Assembly: GCA_031286085.1 (NCBI GenBank)
Contig: JAITUX010000043.1
Span: 1 to 6,729 of the forward strand
Direction of reading: 5' to 3'
DNA length: 6,729 nucleotides
DNA from: Candidatus Adiutrix sp.
GTDB taxonomy: Bacteria; Desulfobacterota; Desulfarculia; Adiutricales; Adiutricaceae
Position numbers and translations under genes: made by a program. This document shows, piece after piece, positions 1 through 6,530 of this stretch. How positions within the stretch are numbered: the stretch's first letter is position 1; each line of letters opens with the position of its first letter. The notes beneath the pieces were generated by a model. It did no database searches and was not told the origin of the DNA. It was given only the letters and a program-made list of their open reading frames with translations.

Positions 1-326
1 GGCCGGGCCTGGCCCACAAAGGCGTACATGTATTCCACGTCCACGCCCGCGGCGTGGAAGGCGTTCAAGACCCGGCTCAAGGCCCCGGGCCGGTCCGGCA
101 CTTCCACGGCCGCCACCTCGGTTATCTGGGCCTGGAAGCCCTGCTCGCGGAGGGCCGCCCGGGCCGCCTCGGGCTTGTCGGCCAGAAGGCGCAGCACCCC
201 GAATTCCGAGGTATCGGCCAGGGACAGGGCCCGGATATTGATCTCGGCCCTGGCCAGCACATCCATCACCTCGGCCAGGCGCCCGGACTGGTTTTCCAGA
301 AATATGGACAGTTGTTGAGCGCTCAT
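1..326 (-). CDS. Tandem ACT-domain amino-acid-binding protein (partial, C-terminus off the window)
   Basis: The minus-strand frame from ATG 326 stays open to the left edge, giving 108 residues. It shows two ACT modules. The first covers about residues 4-66, with ENQSGRLAEV at 11-20 and the INIRALSLADTSEFGVLRL stretch after it. The second starts near residue 72, with PDRPGALSRV at 77-86 and VDVEYMYAFVG near the cut. ACT modules bind amino acids or similar ligands and usually regulate a partner allosterically. From memory, full-length members of this small soluble family are about 140 residues, so roughly 35 are missing. The start is supported by a perfect AAGGAGG 6 nt upstream. The gene sits 10 nt behind the phenylacetate-CoA ligase; in anaerobes this pair often accompanies indolepyruvate:ferredoxin oxidoreductase genes. 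A role in sensing aromatic amino acids or aryl acids is inferred from that context only. Confidence 0.88.
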   Translation of the reverse strand, partial: MSAQQLSIFLENQSGRLAEVMDVLARAEINIRALSLADTSEFGVLRLLADKPEAARAALREQGFQAQITEVAAVEVPDRPGALSRVLNAFHAAGVDVEYMYAFVGQAR

Positions 327-330
327 GGAG

Positions 331-337
331 CCTCCTT
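331..337 (-). promoter_or_regulatory. Ribosome binding site of the ACT-domain gene, overlapping the upstream stop codon
   Basis: Read on the minus strand this is AAGGAGG, a perfect Shine-Dalgarno core, 4 nt from the GCTCC-flanked start at 326-324 when counted from the end of the core to the ATG. Its first A is the last base of the TGA stop (339-337) of the phenylacetate-CoA ligase gene. The overlap suggests that translation of the two genes is coupled. Confidence 0.8.
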
Positions 338-1650
338 CATATTTTCCGGCGGTCGATGACCCGCTGGGCCTTGCCTTCGCTGCGGCCTATGGTGCGGGGG
401 GAGACCAGCCGAACCAGGGCGGTGACGCCTAGGAACTCCCGGAGGCGGCGGGTCAAATCGCGGGTCAGGGCCTCCAGGTGGCGCACTTTGTCGGAGTTGA
501 GGAAGTCCTCGGCCAACTCCACCCGCACTTCAATCTGGTCCAGGTTGTCCACCCGGTCCACCTGGATCTGGTAATGGGGCGAAAGCCCCTTGGTCTCCAC
601 CAGGATGGCCTCGATCTGGGCGGGATAGACGTTGACCCCCCGGATAATGAGCATGTCGTCCGAGCGGCCCAGGATGCGGTCCATGCGGCGGTGGGTGCGG
701 CCGCAGGGGCAGGGCGAGGGATCCAGGCTGGTGATGTCCCTGGTGCGGTAGCGCAAAAGGGGGAAGCCCTCCTTGGTGAGGGTGGTCAGCACCAGTTCCC
801 CGGTCTGGCCCGCGGGCAGGACCTCGCCGCTGTCCGGGTCGATGATCTCCGGCAGGAAATGATCCTCGTAGATGTGAAGGCCCCGCCGGCCCTCCAGGCA
901 TTCCATGGAGACCCCCGGCCCCATGATTTCGGACAGGCCGTAAACGTTCATGGCGTTGATGCGCATCTTGGCCTCTATGTCCCGGCGCATTTCCTCGGTC
1001 CAGGGTTCGGCGCCGAAGACGCCGGTTTTAAGGGGCATGACGTTCTTGTCGTGAAAGTCCAGGCCCTCTTCCCGGGCCGCGTCATAGAGGTGAAGGGCGT
1101 AGGAGGGCGTGCAGCAGAGGGTGGTGGCCTTTAAGGCGCTCATGAGCTGGACCTGGCGCCGGGTGGCCCCGCCGCTGGCCGGCACCACCATGGCCCCCAG
1201 GCATTCGGCCCCGTAATGGGCGCCCAGCCCGCCGGTGAAGAGCCCGTAGCCGTAGGCCACGTGGATGACGTCCCCCCGCCCGGCCCCGGCCGCGGCCAGG
1301 GACCGGGCCATTAGGGCGGCCCAGTTGTCCACGTCGCGGCGGGTATAGCCGGCCACGGTGATGCGCCCGGTGGTGCCGCTGGAGGCGTGGATGCGGATGA
1401 GGTTGTCCTGGGGCACGGCCAAAAAGCCGAAGGGGAAGTGTTCGCGCATGTCGTCCTTTTCCGTGAAGGGCAACAGCCTTAAATCGCCCAGGCCGCGCAC
1501 CTGTTCCGGTTTCAGGCCGCGCTCGTCGAACTTGCGGGTATAAAAGGGCACGCAGGCGTAAAGACGGTGGCAGAGGTCCTGGAGCCTCCGCAGCTGCAGG
1601 GCTTCCAGTTCATCCCGGGGCATGGTTTCGTTACGGATGTCGAAAATCAT
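337..1650 (-). CDS. paaK: Phenylacetate-CoA ligase (PaaK-like, AMP-forming)
   Basis: This 437-residue protein has the usual length for the PaaK family of the adenylate-forming enzymes. These soluble enzymes convert an aryl acid such as phenylacetate, with ATP and CoA, to the aryl-acetyl-CoA, AMP and PPi. Visible motifs in order: the ATP-binding loop ASSGTTGR at 89-96; GAEPW at 213-217; YGLSE at 237-241; YRTRD at 301-305; CPCGR at 314-318; the hinge [16 protein letters not shown] at 328-343; and the C-terminal [10 protein letters not shown] at 422-431, whose Lys427 is the expected adenylation lysine. All key motifs are intact. The ATG at 1650 is 3 nt after the glgB stop, and the site AAAAGG lies within the last glgB codons. 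The ACT-domain gene follows 10 nt downstream. In anaerobes such ligases often salvage aryl acids from aromatic amino acid breakdown. The true substrate (phenylacetate, hydroxyphenylacetate or indoleacetate) cannot be told from sequence. Confidence 0.93.
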   Translation of the reverse strand: MIFDIRNETMPRDELEALQLRRLQDLCHRLYACVPFYTRKFDERGLKPEQVRGLGDLRLLPFTEKDDMREHFPFGFLAVPQDNLIRIHASSGTTGRITVAGYTRRDVDNWAALMARSLAAAGAGRGDVIHVAYGYGLFTGGLGAHYGAECLGAMVVPASGGATRRQVQLMSALKATTLCCTPSYALHLYDAAREEGLDFHDKNVMPLKTGVFGAEPWTEEMRRDIEAKMRINAMNVYGLSEIMGPGVSMECLEGRRGLHIYEDHFLPEIIDPDSGEVLPAGQTGELVLTTLTKEGFPLLRYRTRDITSLDPSPCPCGRTHRRMDRILGRSDDMLIIRGVNVYPAQIEAILVETKGLSPHYQIQVDRVDNLDQIEVRVELAEDFLNSDKVRHLEALTRDLTRRLREFLGVTALVRLVSPRTIGRSEGKAQRVIDRRKI

Positions 1651-1653
1651 GGT

Positions 1654-3828
1654 TTACCTTTTAAGGGTCAGAAAGCCCAAGGGCGGCAGGGTCAGGTTAA
1701 GGCTCTGGGGGCGGCCGTGGGAGGCGATGGCCTCGGTATGCTGCCCGCCGCCCAGGCCCACGTTGGAGCCGCCGTAATAAGACGAATCGGAATTGAGGAG
1801 TTCCCGGTAATAACCCCACCCCGGCGCGCCCAGGCGGTAGCCCTGGCGGGGCACGGGGGTGAAGTTGAAGACGAAGAGCAGTTCCTCTTCCGGCGCAAAG
1901 CCCCGGCGGATGAAGCTGACCACCGTGGCGTCAAAGTCGTGGAAATCGACCCATTCAAAGCCCTGCCCTTCGAAATCCCGCTCGTAGAGGGCCGGCTCGC
2001 GGCGGTAGAGGCGGTTCAGGTCGCGGACGAAAGCGGCCAGGCCCTGGTGGGGCTGGCTGTCCAGGAGTTCCCAGGACAGTTGGCCGTCGTGGTTCCATTC
2101 GTCCCTCTGGCCGAACTCGCCGCCCATGAAGATCAGCTTCTTGCCGGGCTCGGCGAACATGTAGCCCAGGAGCAGGCGCAGGTTGGCGCACTTCTGCCAG
2201 TAATCGCCGGGCATCTTGTCCCAGAGCGACCTTTTGCCGTAAACCACCTCGTCGTGGCTCAGGGGCAGGCAGAAATTTTCGTGGAAGGCGTAGAGCAGGG
2301 CGAAGGTCAGCCTGTCCATGTGGTAGCGGCGGTGGACCGGATCCTTGGTCATGAAGTCCAGCATGTCATGCATCCAGCCCATGTTCCATTTGAACATGAA
2401 GCCCAGGCCGCCCAGGTGGACCGGGCGGGAGACGGCCGGGAAGGCCGTCGATTCCTCGGCTATGGTCATGGCCCCGGGGAAGAGTTCGTAGAGCTTGGTG
2501 TTCAGGGTTTTGAGGAATTCCAGGGCTTCCAGGTTTTCCCGGCCCCCGTATCGGTTGGGGATCCAGTCCCCCTCCCGGCGGGAATAATCCAGGTAGATCA
2601 TGGAGGCCACGGCGTCCACCCTCAGGGCGTCGATGTGGAACTTGTCCACCCAGAACAGGGCGTTGGCCACGAGGAAGTTCTTCACCTCGTTGCGGCCGTA
2701 ATTGAAGACCAGGGTGCCCCAATCCCGGTGGGCGCCCTGGCGGGGATCGGCGTGTTCGTAGAGGTGGGTGCCGTCGAAGTATTCCAGGGCGAAGGCGTCG
2801 CGGGGGAAGTGGGCCGGCACCCAGTCCATGATCACCCCTATGCCGGCCCGGTGCAGGCGGTCTATGAGGAAGCGCAGGTCGTCCGGGGTCCCGAAGCGGG
2901 AGGTGGCCGCGAAATAGCCCGTGACCTGGTAACCCCAGGAGGCGTCGAAGGGGTGTTCGGCCAGGGGCAGGAATTCCACCCAGTTGAAGCCCATGTTCCG
3001 GAGATAGGCGGGCAGCTCTTCGGCGGCCTCGCGGTAGCTCAGCCATTCCCAGCCGTTCTTCTTGCGCCAGGAGCCCAAGTGGATTTCATAAACGCTCATG
3101 GGCTGATGGAGGAAGTCGGTCCTGGCCCGGTACTCCAGCCATTGGCCGTCGTTCCACTGGTAGCGGTCCAGGTCATAGACCACCGAGGCGGTCTTGGGGC
3201 GCTGCTCCAGCATGAAGGCCAAGGGGTCGGTCTTGATGAGCAGCTGGTTGTCCCGGGTGTGGATCTCGTATTTGTAGAGGGCCCCGGGGCGGGCGTGGGG
3301 CACGAACAGTTCCCATATCCCCGAGGCGCCCAGGGGTCTCATGGGGTGGCGGCGGCCGTCCCAGAAATTGCCGTCCCCCACCACGCTGACCCGGCTGGCC
3401 GAGGGGGCCCAGACCGCGAAAAGCACGCCCTTGACGCCCTGGTGGGTCAGGGGATGGGCGCCCAGCTTGTTGTATATCTGGTAATGGTTGCCCTGGCTCC
3501 ACAGGAACACGTCGTATTCCGAAAGCGCCGGCCTGAAGCTGTAGGCGTCAAAGAAATGGGAGGGCCGGTCGCTCGGGGGGAATTCGGCCTTAAGGACGTA
3601 GGGCGCGAAATCATGGGGCCCGGGCCGGAAGCCCTCGAAGAGGCCGGCCTCGTGGATCCTGGCCAGGATGAGCTGCTCGGACTTGAAAAGAGCGGTCACC
3701 AGGCTGGCGCCGGGGATGAAGGCCCGGAAGACGATGCCCGGCCGGCCGCCGCGCGTTTCAGAGTGGGCGCCCAGAAAGCTGAAGGGGTCGGCCACTTGCC
3801 CCCTGATGAAGAGTTCCGCCTGGTCCAT
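1654..3828 (-). CDS. glgB: 1,4-alpha-glucan (glycogen) branching enzyme GlgB, GH13
   Basis: GlgB makes alpha-1,6 branch points in glycogen by cutting an alpha-1,4 chain and transferring it. The 724-residue length matches classical long GlgB proteins. Layout: an N-terminal N1 module (DPFSFLGAH at 14-22), a CBM48 module at about 125-210 (VLFAVWAPSASRVSVVGDGN), the GH13 barrel at about 245-610, and a C-terminal beta domain ending in PPLGFLTLKR. Catalytic motifs are complete: DWVPAHF at 335-341; RVDAVASM at 403-410 with nucleophile Asp405; AEES at 457-460 with general acid Glu458; and SHDEVVYGK at 524-532 with Asp526. These positions equal the E. coli GlgB numbering as I remember it. ATG 3828 follows AGAGG with 8 nt spacing. 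No other glycogen gene lies within the window, and glgB leads an operon with paaK, which is unusual. Function confidence is very high. Confidence 0.97.
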   Translation of the reverse strand: MDQAELFIRGQVADPFSFLGAHSETRGGRPGIVFRAFIPGASLVTALFKSEQLILARIHEAGLFEGFRPGPHDFAPYVLKAEFPPSDRPSHFFDAYSFRPALSEYDVFLWSQGNHYQIYNKLGAHPLTHQGVKGVLFAVWAPSASRVSVVGDGNFWDGRRHPMRPLGASGIWELFVPHARPGALYKYEIHTRDNQLLIKTDPLAFMLEQRPKTASVVYDLDRYQWNDGQWLEYRARTDFLHQPMSVYEIHLGSWRKKNGWEWLSYREAAEELPAYLRNMGFNWVEFLPLAEHPFDASWGYQVTGYFAATSRFGTPDDLRFLIDRLHRAGIGVIMDWVPAHFPRDAFALEYFDGTHLYEHADPRQGAHRDWGTLVFNYGRNEVKNFLVANALFWVDKFHIDALRVDAVASMIYLDYSRREGDWIPNRYGGRENLEALEFLKTLNTKLYELFPGAMTIAEESTAFPAVSRPVHLGGLGFMFKWNMGWMHDMLDFMTKDPVHRRYHMDRLTFALLYAFHENFCLPLSHDEVVYGKRSLWDKMPGDYWQKCANLRLLLGYMFAEPGKKLIFMGGEFGQRDEWNHDGQLSWELLDSQPHQGLAAFVRDLNRLYRREPALYERDFEGQGFEWVDFHDFDATVVSFIRRGFAPEEELLFVFNFTPVPRQGYRLGAPGWGYYRELLNSDSSYYGGSNVGLGGGQHTEAIASHGRPQSLNLTLPPLGFLTLKR

Positions 3829-3853
3829 CGGCCTTGCCTCTTTCGGATGACGT

Positions 3854-3881
3854 TTGCCTTTTTCCTATCATATCATATAAT
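3854..3881 (+). promoter_or_regulatory. Candidate sigma70-type promoter of the CNNM/CBS gene
   Basis: TTGCCT (3854-3859) and a perfect TATAAT (3876-3881) are separated by 16 nt on the plus strand. The expected start is near 3888, about 104 nt before ATG 3992. The -10 box overlaps the minus-strand -10 of the glgB promoter, so the two polymerases could not bind at the same time. Confidence 0.45.
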
Positions 3882-3901
3882 AGACCGGGCGCACCAAACA
3901 A
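3872..3901 (-). promoter_or_regulatory. Candidate sigma70-type promoter of the glgB-paaK-ACT operon
   Basis: On the minus strand, TTGTTT (3901-3896) and TATGAT (3877-3872) are separated by 18 nt. They lie in a short AT-rich island within GC-rich DNA. Transcription would start near 3865, giving a leader of about 37 nt before glgB ATG 3828. The -10 box shares two base pairs with the opposing TATAAT box. This is pattern matching only. Confidence 0.5.
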
Positions 3902-3905
3902 TTTG

Positions 3906-3930
3906 AAAGCCGGGCGCCGGGGGCGCTTTT
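3906..3930 (+). terminator. Weak terminator- or attenuator-like hairpin in the leader of the CNNM gene
   Basis: GCGCC (3914-3918) and GGCGC (3922-3926) form a 5-bp stem with a GGG loop, directly followed by TTTT (3927-3930) and AATT. A competing outer pairing is AAAGC (3906-3910) with GCTTT (3925-3929). It lies about 40 nt after the predicted rightward transcription start and about 60 nt before the gene, so it could stop transcription in the leader. The stem is short and the T-run is only four, so it may be fortuitous. Confidence 0.3.
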
Positions 3931-3955
3931 AATTCAGGGACCTTCCGGTCTCGGC

Positions 3956-3991
3956 AACCGGCCTTTCGCGCCGGCGCATCGTCAGCCGGTT
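3956..3991 (+). promoter_or_regulatory. Inverted repeat directly before the CNNM start codon
   Basis: AACCGGC (3956-3962) is perfectly complementary to GCCGGTT (3985-3991), whose last base touches ATG 3992. The 22-nt loop contains the palindrome GCGCCGGCGC (3968-3977). In mRNA this stem would occupy the region where a ribosome binding site would be expected, and none is evident there. Confidence 0.4.
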
Positions 3992-5326
3992 ATGGGGTCT
4001 GGGGCCATAGGCCCCAGAAAAACAAACTTGTCAACAATATTATTGACCCTGGCCCTGGCCGCCCTGCTCATCGCCCTTAACGCCATGTTCGTGGCCGCGG
4101 AATTCGCCTTCGTCAAGGCCCGGGCCACCCGCCTGGAGGTCCTGGCCCAGGGCGGGGACAAGCGGGCCCGGGCGGCCCTCTTCGGCCAGGCCAACCTCGA
4201 TTCCTACTTGTCGGTCTGCCAGCTGGGCATCACCCTGGCCAGCCTGGGCCTGGGCTGGCTGGGCGAGCCGGCCGCCGCCGCCCTGCTCCGGCCCCTCCTG
4301 GACAACCTGGGCCTGGACAACCCGGAACTGGTCAAAAGCCTGGCCTTTATCTTCGGCTTCGGCCTCCTCACCTTCGGCCACGTGGTCTTCGGCGAGCAGG
4401 CCCCCAAGGTGGTCTCCATAAGGGCCGCCGAGGCCGCGGCCCTGGCCCTGGCCCGGCCCATGCTGGTCTTCTATTTCCTTTTCCGGCCCGCGGTCCGGCT
4501 TTTGAACGCCGCGGCCGACCTGACCATCCGGCTCCTGGGCGGGGCCTCCCTCGACCGCCGCGACACGGCCCATTCCCCGGATGAACTGAAGCTCCTGGTG
4601 GCCGAGGCCCGGGCCGGGGGGCAGCTGGACGCGGATGAAGCCCGCCTGGTCAACAACGTCTTCAACCTCGACCGCCGCCAAGCCCGCGACCTCATGGTCC
4701 ACCGCACCCGGGTGGTCTCCCTGGCAGCCTCCGAGACCGTGGCGGAGGCGGTCCTGGCCCTGCGCGGCCAAAGCTTCTCCCGCCTCCCCGTCTATGAGGG
4801 GGACCGGGACAACCTGGTGGGCTTCATCCACGCCCGGGACATTTTGGGGCGGCCGCCGGATGAGCCCCTGGCCGGGTTCATCCGCCCGGCCCTGGCCGTC
4901 TTCGACCACGCCCCGGCCGACGACGTGCTGGCCCGCATGCGGCGGGAGGGCCGGACCTTCGGCCTGGTCTGGGACGAATACGGCAGCTGGCAGGGCCTCA
5001 TCACCCTGGGCGACCTTCTGGAGACCATCGTGGGCGAGATCAAGGACGAGTTCGATCACGGCCCGCCCCGCATCAGCCCCCGGCGCGACGGCGCCTTTCT
5101 GGTGGACCCGAGCGTCTCGCCCAACGAACTCGCCGCCCGCCTGCCCCTGGATTTGGGGCCGGACGCCCCGGAACACTATCACACCCTGGCCGCCCTTCTG
5201 GCCGGACGCTTCGAGGACGGGGCGGAGGAGGACCAGGTCGTCAGAATTTACGGGGCCGACTTCATGGTCTTCAAGCGCGACGGCTCGGCCATCCGGCGTT
5301 TCCTGGTCCGCCAGGGCCAGGGCTGA
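3992..5326 (+). CDS. HlyC/CorC-family CNNM transmembrane protein with CBS pair and transporter-associated domain
   Basis: This 444-residue inner-membrane protein has the full three-part layout of the family. The CNNM/DUF21 membrane domain covers about residues 14-185: first helix 14-36, then AEFAFVKARATRLE at 36-49, QLGITLASLGLGWLGEPA at 77-94 and HVVFGEQAPKV at 130-140, with further hydrophobic segments near 115-130 and 150-175. A CBS pair follows at about 233-350, with SRLPVYEGDRDNLVGFIHARD in the first and WDEYGSWQGLITLGDLLETIVGEI in the second. The CorC_HlyC domain is at about 362-440. Relatives export or regulate Mg2+/Co2+; older 'hemolysin' labels are unreliable. No other upstream in-frame start codon was found near ATG 3992. 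That ATG lacks a clear ribosome site and a strong hairpin lies in codons 3-9, so TTG 4028, just before the membrane helix, is an alternative. The gene is divergent from glgB, 163 nt away, and followed by a LysR gene. Confidence 0.92.
   Translation: MGSGAIGPRKTNLSTILLTLALAALLIALNAMFVAAEFAFVKARATRLEVLAQGGDKRARAALFGQANLDSYLSVCQLGITLASLGLGWLGEPAAAALLRPLLDNLGLDNPELVKSLAFIFGFGLLTFGHVVFGEQAPKVVSIRAAEAAALALARPMLVFYFLFRPAVRLLNAAADLTIRLLGGASLDRRDTAHSPDELKLLVAEARAGGQLDADEARLVNNVFNLDRRQARDLMVHRTRVVSLAASETVAEAVLALRGQSFSRLPVYEGDRDNLVGFIHARDILGRPPDEPLAGFIRPALAVFDHAPADDVLARMRREGRTFGLVWDEYGSWQGLITLGDLLETIVGEIKDEFDHGPPRISPRRDGAFLVDPSVSPNELAARLPLDLGPDAPEHYHTLAALLAGRFEDGAEEDQVVRIYGADFMVFKRDGSAIRRFLVRQGQG
3998..4018 (+). 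repeat. Perfect 9-bp hairpin within the first codons of the CNNM gene
   Basis: TCTGGGGCC (3998-4006), loop ATA, then GGCCCCAGA (4010-4018). It is followed by AAAAAC, so it is not a terminator on the plus strand. Such a stable stem 4 nt after ATG 3994 would hinder initiation there. It either controls translation or indicates that the true start is downstream, with this stem part of the leader. Confidence 0.6.
4030..4047 (+). promoter_or_regulatory. AT-rich imperfect palindrome, operator-like, at the start of the CNNM gene
   Basis: GTCAACAATATTATTGAC is an 18-bp palindrome with a single mismatched pair (half-site GTCAAxAAT). It is a sharp AT island in GC-rich DNA. The codons it covers (TCA ACA ATA TTA TTG) are rare for this gene. 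It could be a regulator's binding site, or just an unstructured codon ramp for initiation. No regulator is identified. Confidence 0.35.
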
Positions 5327-5333
5327 GCCCTGG
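5317..5333 (+). terminator. Hairpin with the CNNM stop codon in its loop, terminator-like but without a T-run
   Basis: CCAGGGC (5317-5323) pairs perfectly with GCCCTGG (5327-5333), and the three-base loop is the TGA stop codon of the CNNM gene. No run of T follows, so it is a poor intrinsic terminator. It may slow 3' exonucleases or help Rho-dependent termination. Read-through into the LysR gene is possible. Confidence 0.3.
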
Positions 5334-5409
5334 ACCGGGGGCCGGCGGACAACGAGGCGGCGCGGGGCTTCTCAGCCGTAGCCGGAACAGGGCTTACGCC
5401 CGGGACCCA

Positions 5410-6333
5410 ATGAAAATCACTATGGAAATGAGACAACTGGAAATATTCGTCCGCGTGGCCAGGGACCTCAATTTTTCCAAGGCCGCGGAAAAAATGAACC
5501 TCTCCCAGCCGAGCGTCAGCCTCCAGGTGAACGCCTTGGAGAAATGCCTGGGGGCGCAGCTTCTGGCGCGCAGCACCAAGGAAGTCTCCCTGACCAAGGC
5601 CGGGCGGGATTTTCTGCTCCACGCGCAAAAAATCCTGTCCCTGCGGGACCAGGCCCTGCGCAGCCTGGGCGGCGAAGACCTGGACGCGCCGGGCAGCCTG
5701 GACATAGTGTCCTCGACCGTCCCGGCGCAGCATCTCTTGCCGGAGATCATCGCGCCCTTCCAAAAACAGCGGCCCAACCTCATATTCCGCGTGGACCAGG
5801 CGGACAGCCGCCAGGTCGAACGGATGATGAGCGGTTTCCGCTACGATTTCGGCCTGGTCGGCACCTTGCCGGCGGAGGACCGCTTAATCCGCTGCCCGGT
5901 TTACGACGACGAACTGGTTTTGGCCGTCCCGAAAGAGGCGCCGGAAAGCCCTGAAGAGATACGGGGGAATTTTGCGGATTATATCCGGCGGGCGCCTTTC
6001 ATCATGCGCGAATCAGGTTCCGGCACCCGGGCGGAGATAGAGTCGCTTCTTTCAAAGACCGGGCTGGACCCGCGCGATTTGCGTATCCGCGCTTATTTTT
6101 CGGATGCCCACAGCATCCTCCTGGCCGTGGCGCGCGGGATGGGCGTGTCCCTGGTTTCCAGGGTTTCCGCCGCCGGGTATGCCGCCTCCGGCCTGCTCCG
6201 GGTGGTGGAAATGAACAGCCCGCTCTTCCGCCGGCGGATTTACCTGGTGCATAACAAGGAGCTGTGGCTGTCCCCCCTGCAAAAAGCCTTCGCCGACCAC
6301 GCCCGGCAATTCTACCGCCGCGAAATTTTTTAA
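5410..6333 (+). CDS. LysR-type transcriptional regulator
   Basis: This 307-residue cytoplasmic DNA-binding protein has the standard LysR length. The winged helix-turn-helix covers about residues 7-66: RQLEIFVRVARDLNFSKAAEKMN, the recognition segment LSQPSVSLQVNALE at 31-44, then LLARSTKEVSLTKAG at 51-65. A linker helix runs to about 88 and the ligand-binding domain spans about 96-300. The segment FIMRESGSGTRAEIE (197-211) and the tail RRIYLVHNKELWLSPLQKAF recall the subgroup labelled 'selenium metabolism-associated' LysR regulators. I propose that subgroup from memory of the motif style, not from a search. ATG 5410 has only a weak GGGA site; ATG 5422 or 5428 would fit the usual M-x-RQLE start as well. 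The gene lies 83 nt after the CNNM gene. Its ligand and target are unknown; neither neighbour is an obvious target. Confidence 0.92.
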   Translation: MKITMEMRQLEIFVRVARDLNFSKAAEKMNLSQPSVSLQVNALEKCLGAQLLARSTKEVSLTKAGRDFLLHAQKILSLRDQALRSLGGEDLDAPGSLDIVSSTVPAQHLLPEIIAPFQKQRPNLIFRVDQADSRQVERMMSGFRYDFGLVGTLPAEDRLIRCPVYDDELVLAVPKEAPESPEEIRGNFADYIRRAPFIMRESGSGTRAEIESLLSKTGLDPRDLRIRAYFSDAHSILLAVARGMGVSLVSRVSAAGYAASGLLRVVEMNSPLFRRRIYLVHNKELWLSPLQKAFADHARQFYRREIF

Positions 6334-6419
6334 GTTTTACGTGAAGCCATTCTTTTTTAGGGTGCTACTCACTTGACTTGGAATTTATTTTTTGGGAGAC
6401 TGGGTGCCAGAGGTGAAAC

Positions 6420-6485
6420 ATGTGCAAGGTCACAATCTCGGCGTTCCAAGTACGGCTGACCTATCAAAGTCTAATCACGGTTTAA
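6420..6485 (+). CDS. Possible 21-codon small ORF before the right-edge gene
   Basis: ATG 6420 is preceded by AGAGGT (6409-6414) with a 5-nt gap and reads 21 codons to TAA 6483: MCKVTISAFQVRLTYQSLITV. It ends 45 nt before the next start codon. It could be a leader peptide, a remnant of a broken gene, or chance. I do not recognise it and it has no clear membrane or binding features. The plausible ribosome site is the only support. Confidence 0.2.
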   Translation: MCKVTISAFQVRLTYQSLITV

Positions 6486-6517
6486 ATGTAAGTTGTACTC
6501 AAATGGATAGTTCCAAA

Positions 6518-6523
6518 AAGGAG
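6518..6523 (+). promoter_or_regulatory. Ribosome binding site that fixes a TTG start
   Basis: AAGGAG at 6518-6523 lies 7 nt before TTG 6531, which is ideal spacing. It is 19 nt before the in-frame ATG 6543, which is too far. This is the reason TTG 6531 is chosen as the start of the right-edge gene. Confidence 0.7.
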
Positions 6524-6530
6524 CGCTCAA

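Larger units (their letters stand above)
6334..6530 (+). other. AT-rich intergenic segment at a composition break
   Basis: These 197 bases separate the GC-rich LysR gene from the AT-rich right-edge gene. A T-run (6353-6358) follows the LysR stop, but I see no strong stem before it. TTGACT at 6373-6378 is a good -35-like hexamer with no fitting -10 box at 15-19 nt. An 8-bp inverted repeat, ACTTGGAA (6376-6383) and TTCCAAGT (6444-6451), flanks the start of a 21-codon ORF. No tRNA, attachment site or insertion sequence end could be recognised. Confidence 0.5.

Noticed and set aside
28..359. Plus-strand frames opposite the ACT-domain gene
   Set aside because: The minus-strand frame has tandem ACT motifs and a perfect ribosome site; the plus-strand translations are Arg/Ser/Ala- or Gly-rich shadows.
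478..1134. A 218-codon plus-strand frame within the phenylacetate-CoA ligase gene
   Set aside because: It is antisense to conserved adenylation motifs and reads like a mirror frame (Gly, Val, His and Gln rich) without family features.
1567..3906. A 779-codon plus-strand open frame opposite glgB
   Set aside because: It is exactly antisense to a gene with all GH13 catalytic motifs. It is a low-complexity run rich in Gly, Val, Gln and Glu, as expected for the mirror frame of GC-rich codons, and no family is recognisable.
3998..4018. The 9-bp hairpin as a terminator for either strand
   Set aside because: On the plus strand it is followed by A residues. On the minus strand the T-run lies before the stem rather than after it.
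4040..5182. A 380-codon minus-strand open frame opposite the CNNM gene
   Set aside because: It shows the same Gly/Gln-rich shadow composition, has no recognisable motif, and lies wholly within an intact, well-recognised gene.
4635..5381. A 248-codon plus-strand frame overlapping the CBS region
   Set aside because: Its Arg/Pro/Ser/Trp-rich translation is typical of a +1 shift of GC-rich coding DNA; the CNNM frame carries the real domains.
6400..6410. CTGG-GTG-CCAG as a small terminator stem
   Set aside because: It has only four base pairs, with no T-run after it.
6334..6530. A tRNA gene or attachment site at the composition break
   Set aside because: I looked for the T-arm pattern and the acceptor pairing on both strands and saw neither. 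No direct repeat longer than about eight bases stands out.
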